Source of the DNA: Maridesulfovibrio ferrireducens
Lineage (GTDB): Bacteria > Desulfobacterota > Desulfovibrionia > Desulfovibrionales > Desulfovibrionaceae
Direction of reading: 5' to 3'
NCBI RefSeq assembly: GCF_900101105.1
Contig: NZ_FNGA01000004.1
Span: forward strand, 124,001-188,000
DNA length: 64,000 nucleotides
The notes under the pieces were generated by a model. It was not told the origin of the DNA, made no database searches, and saw only the letters and a program-made list of their open reading frames with translations. Positions 61,017-64,000 of the stretch are shown here, piece by piece. Every line of letters starts with the position of its first letter. Position 1 is the first letter of the stretch. A program made the position numbers and the translations under genes.

Positions 61017-61643
61017 TTATTTAAGGATCATTTCTTCGTAAGATTGTCGCCATGCTTTGGGATGAACTTTAACGCCCGGCTTTAAATAGCCGACTGCAAT
61101 GAGCATAGGAATCCAGTAATTGTCAGGTATATTGAATTCTTTTTTCACTCCGTCATGATCGAAGCCATCCATAGGATGGGTCTCAAGTCCTTGCTCCGTG
61201 GCTGAATACATAAGCGACATTGCGAATAATCCTGCATTTTTATTGGCAAAAGCTTGAGAAGATTCACTGGTTTGTCCGTACAGGGTTTGCGTGGTCCCTG
61301 AGAAACTGTCTTTATGTTCCTGCTGCATTTTCCCTGAATCAACATTGTCTTTGAAAACAGACTCGAATGAGCTGTTTCCTGCTTTCCATCCGTCGCGGTC
61401 AGCTAGAACAATAAGTATGACCGGAGCTTCGGTGACTTTCGGCTGGTTAAAGGCAAGGGCTTGAAGCGATGTTTTTCTGCCATGATCCCGCAACACCATA
61501 AGTTTCCATGGCTGGAGGTTGTAACTTGAAGGTGCGTTGGCAGCATTTTCAATAACCGTTTTTAAAAGAGACTCTTCTACGTCGCGGTCAGGATCAAAAA
61601 AATTAATTGCTCTTCTTTTGATTAGAATATCCTTGAAATTCAT
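61017..61643 (-). CDS. Nitroreductase-family flavoprotein
   Basis: 208 residues. FMN-binding features of the NfsB/nitroreductase family: KRRAINFFDPDRDV at the N-terminus, ANAPSSYNLQPWKLMV, a central Gly/Ser helix and the C-terminal MLIAVGYLKPGVKVHPKAWR. Reduces nitro or quinone compounds with NAD(P)H; the natural substrate is unknown. Its start lies inside the 3' end of the pirin gene (41-nt overlap), so it is translationally coupled. Confidence 0.88.
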   Translation of the reverse strand: MNFKDILIKRRAINFFDPDRDVEESLLKTVIENAANAPSSYNLQPWKLMVLRDHGRKTSLQALAFNQPKVTEAPVILIVLADRDGWKAGNSSFESVFKDNVDSGKMQQEHKDSFSGTTQTLYGQTSESSQAFANKNAGLFAMSLMYSATEQGLETHPMDGFDHDGVKKEFNIPDNYWIPMLIAVGYLKPGVKVHPKAWRQSYEEMILK

Positions 61644-62538
61644 TAGACTGTCCTCCTGATAAACTGTGCTTTACAAATGTTCCATCCTGATACTCTTGGA
61701 ATGCTTGTTCCAATTCTTCCATGGAGTTCATGACGATAGGACCACGCCAGAAAATAGGTTCATCTAAAGGTTTGCCGGAAATAAGCAGAAATCGCAGACC
61801 ATTTTTACCCGCAGTTACGGCAAGCTCTTCACCTTTATCAAACAAGACAAGCGCTCGGTTCTTCACTACGGAACCATTCACTGATCCTTGTCCCTCTATT
61901 ATATAAATGAAAGCGGTGTATTCTTTGTTTAGAGGATGTACAAATTCAAGTCCTGCGGGAACGGTGCAGTCAAGATATTCAGGGTCAATGGCAATGTTGC
62001 GGGCCGGACCTTTTACTCCGTTTACCGTACCGGCAATAATTTTTATTTTGGTTCCGTTTTTGCGTATAATTTCTGGAATTTCAGTTTTAGTAATTTCTCG
62101 ATAACAGGGCTCAATCATTTTATGGGAAGCGGGGAGGTTTGCCCACAGCTGAAATCCGAGCATTGAGCCGTTTTTATCTCCCTTCGGCATTTCCTGATGA
62201 ACAATGCCGCTTCCGGCGGTCATCCACTGCACGCTGCCGGATGAAATTATCCCTTTATTTCCGAGGCTGTCGTCATGTTCAACATCGCCGCTGTGGATAT
62301 AAGTGATGGTTTCGATACCCCGGTGAGGATGCCATGTGAAACCTTTGATGTAATCTTCGGGGTTATGTGAACGGAAGTCGTCCAGCATCAGGAAGGGGTC
62401 AAAAAGGGATGCTTCGAAATATCCAAAAGCGCGATGAAGCTTTACACCGGCTCCTTCGGTAACTGGTTCCCCGTAAAAAATCTGACTTATTTCACGTCTC
62501 ACTTCGCTCTCCTTACTTGCAAAAATATCAATGTTCAC
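61603..62538 (-). CDS. Pirin-family bicupin protein
   Basis: 311 residues with a GTG start at 62538, the best frame opening; no clear ATG exists near it. Pirin cupin motifs are present: HPHRGIETITYIHSGDVEHDDSLGNKG supplies metal-binding histidines in two stretches, and SVQWMTAGSGIVHQEMP continues the first cupin; the second cupin is in the C-terminal half. Related proteins include quercetinase-like YhaK/YhhW. The role is unknown. The nitroreductase gene overlaps its 3' end. Confidence 0.9.
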   Translation of the reverse strand: MNIDIFASKESEVRREISQIFYGEPVTEGAGVKLHRAFGYFEASLFDPFLMLDDFRSHNPEDYIKGFTWHPHRGIETITYIHSGDVEHDDSLGNKGIISSGSVQWMTAGSGIVHQEMPKGDKNGSMLGFQLWANLPASHKMIEPCYREITKTEIPEIIRKNGTKIKIIAGTVNGVKGPARNIAIDPEYLDCTVPAGLEFVHPLNKEYTAFIYIIEGQGSVNGSVVKNRALVLFDKGEELAVTAGKNGLRFLLISGKPLDEPIFWRGPIVMNSMEELEQAFQEYQDGTFVKHSLSGGQSNEFQGYSNQKKSN

Positions 62539-62615
62539 ATGGTAGCAGTTAGGAGCTGATTTGCAAGTAAGAATATATAAAATTTAAGTGAAGATTTTTC
62601 ATTAGGCATAAGAAA

Positions 62616-62677
62616 GCCGGGGTCCAGAACGCTTTTGTTGCCACCTTCCAATAGTCAAAAGCATCTGAACTCCCGGC
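62616..62677 (-). other. Long imperfect hairpin between pirin and acs
   Basis: GCCGGGGTCCAGAACGCTTTTG at one side and CAAAAGC..CTGAACTCCCGGC at the other form an interrupted stem of about 20 bp around a loop of about 18 nt. On the minus strand the stem is followed by TTTCTTATG. It may be the acs terminator, though its length and bulges are unusual for one. Confidence 0.55.
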
Positions 62678-62702
62678 CTGATCCGGAATCTTTAATTTTT
62701 TG

Positions 62703-64000
62703 TTATGGGTTCATAATTTCGTCGTAACCTTCGATAAGAGCAGTAACTACTGATGGATCGGCGAGAGTTGAAGTATCGCCGAGGTTTGCAGTGTCACCTT
62801 CAACAATCTTGCGAAGGATGCGGCGCATTATTTTTCCACTTCTGGTTTTAGGCAGAGATGGGGAGAACTGAATCACTTCAGGCGTTGCCAGAGGTCCGAT
62901 TTCCTTGCGAACATGCAGACGCAGTTCTTTGGTGATATCTTCGCCTTCATCAAATTCAGCCTTGAGTGTTACATAGGCGTAAATTGATTGTCCTTTAATT
63001 GGGTGCGGCATGCCGACAACAGCAGCTTCAGAAACTGATGGATGTGAAACCAGAGCTGATTCGATTTCAGCGGTTCCGAGTCTGTGACCGGAAACGTTTA
63101 TAACGTCATCTACGCGACCCATAATCCAGAAGTATCCATCTTCATCCCTGCGTGCTCCGTCACCGGATTCGTATACACCGGGGAACCCTTCGAAGTACTG
63201 CTGTTTGAATCTTTCCTGATTACCCCAGACTCCGCGGAGCATTCCGGGCCAAGGTTTTCTGATAATGAGGAATCCACCTTCATTGGGGCCGACTTCATTA
63301 CCCTGTCTGTCAACAATCGCTGCATCAATACCCGGCAGTGGCAATGTTGCGGAGCCTGGTTTGAGCGGTGTTGCGTAAGGCAGCGGAGAAAGAACATGTC
63401 CGCCGGTTTCAGTCTGCCACCATGTGTCCACGATGGGAAGTTTCGCTCCGCCGATCTTGTTGTGATACCACATCCATGCTTCGGGGTTGATCGGTTCACC
63501 AACTGTTCCCAGAATGCGCAGGCTGGAGAGATCATATTTTTCAGTCCACTTGTCACCTTCACGCATCAGTGCGCGAATAGCGGTGGGAGCTGTGTAGAAT
63601 ACATTTACTTTGAACTTTTCGCAGATCTGCCAGAATCTTGCTGGATCTGGATAGGTGGGAACTGACTCGAACATGACGCTGGTAGCACCGAGAGCGAGCG
63701 GTCCGTATACAATATATGAATGTCCTGTTACCCAGCCGATATCAGCTGTACACCAGTGAACATCATTGTCTTTGAGATCGAAAACCCATTGGCAGGTATG
63801 AGCTGCGTAGGTCATGTAACCACCGGTTGTGTGGAAAACGCCTTTGGGTTTTCCTGTGCTGCCGGAAGTGTAGAGGATGAAGAGAGGATCTTCTGCATCC
63901 ATGAGTTCGTAAGGGCAGTCGTTGCTGATATCCGGGTCGGACATGAGTTCTCCCCACAGTCTGTCCCTTCCTTCAACCATTTCAACTTCATTGCCGGCTC
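62703..64000 (-). CDS. acs: Acetyl-CoA synthetase, C-terminal part (N-terminus outside window)
   Basis: Activates acetate to acetyl-CoA via acetyl-AMP. At least 432 residues of about 650 are present; the frame is open to the window edge and the ATG at 63980 is internal. Adenylation motifs include [22 protein letters not shown], and [23 protein letters not shown] with the hinge region. The C-terminal [11 protein letters not shown] carries the catalytic lysine that is acetylated for control in this family. Full enzyme expected upstream. Confidence 0.96.
   Translation of the reverse strand, partial: AGNEVEMVEGRDRLWGELMSDPDISNDCPYELMDAEDPLFILYTSGSTGKPKGVFHTTGGYMTYAAHTCQWVFDLKDNDVHWCTADIGWVTGHSYIVYGPLALGATSVMFESVPTYPDPARFWQICEKFKVNVFYTAPTAIRALMREGDKWTEKYDLSSLRILGTVGEPINPEAWMWYHNKIGGAKLPIVDTWWQTETGGHVLSPLPYATPLKPGSATLPLPGIDAAIVDRQGNEVGPNEGGFLIIRKPWPGMLRGVWGNQERFKQQYFEGFPGVYESGDGARRDEDGYFWIMGRVDDVINVSGHRLGTAEIESALVSHPSVSEAAVVGMPHPIKGQSIYAYVTLKAEFDEGEDITKELRLHVRKEIGPLATPEVIQFSPSLPKTRSGKIMRRILRKIVEGDTANLGDTSTLADPSVVTALIEGYDEIMNP

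Noticed and set aside
63084-63665. 193-residue open frame opposite acs
   Set aside because: Shadow of acs; no motif or ribosome site.
1-64000. Mobile elements, CRISPR arrays, tRNA or rRNA genes, toxin-antitoxin or restriction systems
   Set aside because: Read for transposase or integrase motifs, regularly spaced repeats and tRNA cloverleaf ends; none was found. tRNAscan and CRISPR searches on the window would confirm.

Overview
The window reads as chromosome of a Gram-negative, motile, anaerobic bacterium of the Desulfovibrio type. Gene content and style fit the marine Maridesulfovibrio/Desulfovibrio group, at an AT-leaning composition that I judge by eye to be in the mid-40s % GC. The evidence is protein style and gene set: NikR, an FAD dehydrogenase of the COG2509 type, split GcvPA/GcvPB, FolE2, a Memo-family protein, a sigma-54 flagellin promoter, and many orphan periplasmic binding proteins. 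Species assignment is inference. I see no rRNA, tRNA, CRISPR array, insertion sequence or prophage. Almost all of it is dense, ordinary chromosomal coding sequence.

Layout. 1-1.9 kb: end of a trp operon (trpB cut by the window edge, then trpA). 2.0-11.1 kb: an orphan binding protein, a CpxA/CpxR-like two-component pair on the minus strand, and divergently a complete tripartite RND efflux operon (outer-membrane factor, adaptor, permease). 11.2-18.4 kb: a motility block with a family 9 glycosyltransferase, fliK-flgD-flgE and a separately transcribed flagellin carrying a textbook sigma-54 promoter plus a 33-bp-phased upstream direct repeat. 18.5-25.2 kb: rnc, an ADP-forming acyl-CoA synthetase homologue with an altered second phosphohistidine site, its DRTGG-domain ATPase partner, a metallo-hydrolase, a GNCQ-motif protein and another orphan binding protein. 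25.3-29.9 kb: glycine cleavage operon gcvH-gcvPA-gcvPB-lpdA without gcvT.

30.2-35.8 kb: methyltransferase-nikR-folE2, then a DUF1499 lipoprotein, a periplasmic rhodanese, an IscR/Rrf2 regulator and an FAD dehydrogenase. 36.0-42.7 kb: a sugar-porter MFS protein, a stand-alone sigma-54 activator with GAFTHA instead of GAFTGA, a 1054-residue exported TPR protein immediately behind it, and a Memo protein. 43.0-48.1 kb: a hydantoinase/oxoprolinase-like ATPase translationally coupled to a small Cys/His/Asp protein, then bioD-bioA-bioB. 48.1-49.5 kb: a PilZ protein coupled to a TPR protein. 49.8-55.4 kb: a five-gene peptide ABC transporter on the minus strand, with a chagasin-like lipoprotein transcribed divergently. 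56.2-64.0 kb, all minus: a B12-binding radical SAM protein, a small Sm-like protein, an OFA-family MFS transporter, an overlapping pirin/nitroreductase pair, and the C-terminal part of acetyl-CoA synthetase running off the window.

The most unusual items are: the acyl-CoA synthetase homologue in which the expected ATP-grasp histidine is Arg539, next to a DRTGG ATPase; the sensor-less sigma-54 activator with an altered sigma-contacting loop, a perfect dyad in front of it and a giant exported TPR protein behind it; the hydantoinase-like protein coupled to a compact putative Cys-His-Asp protein; and the small Sm-like protein preceded by a terminator-like leader. None is proven to be a new system from sequence alone.
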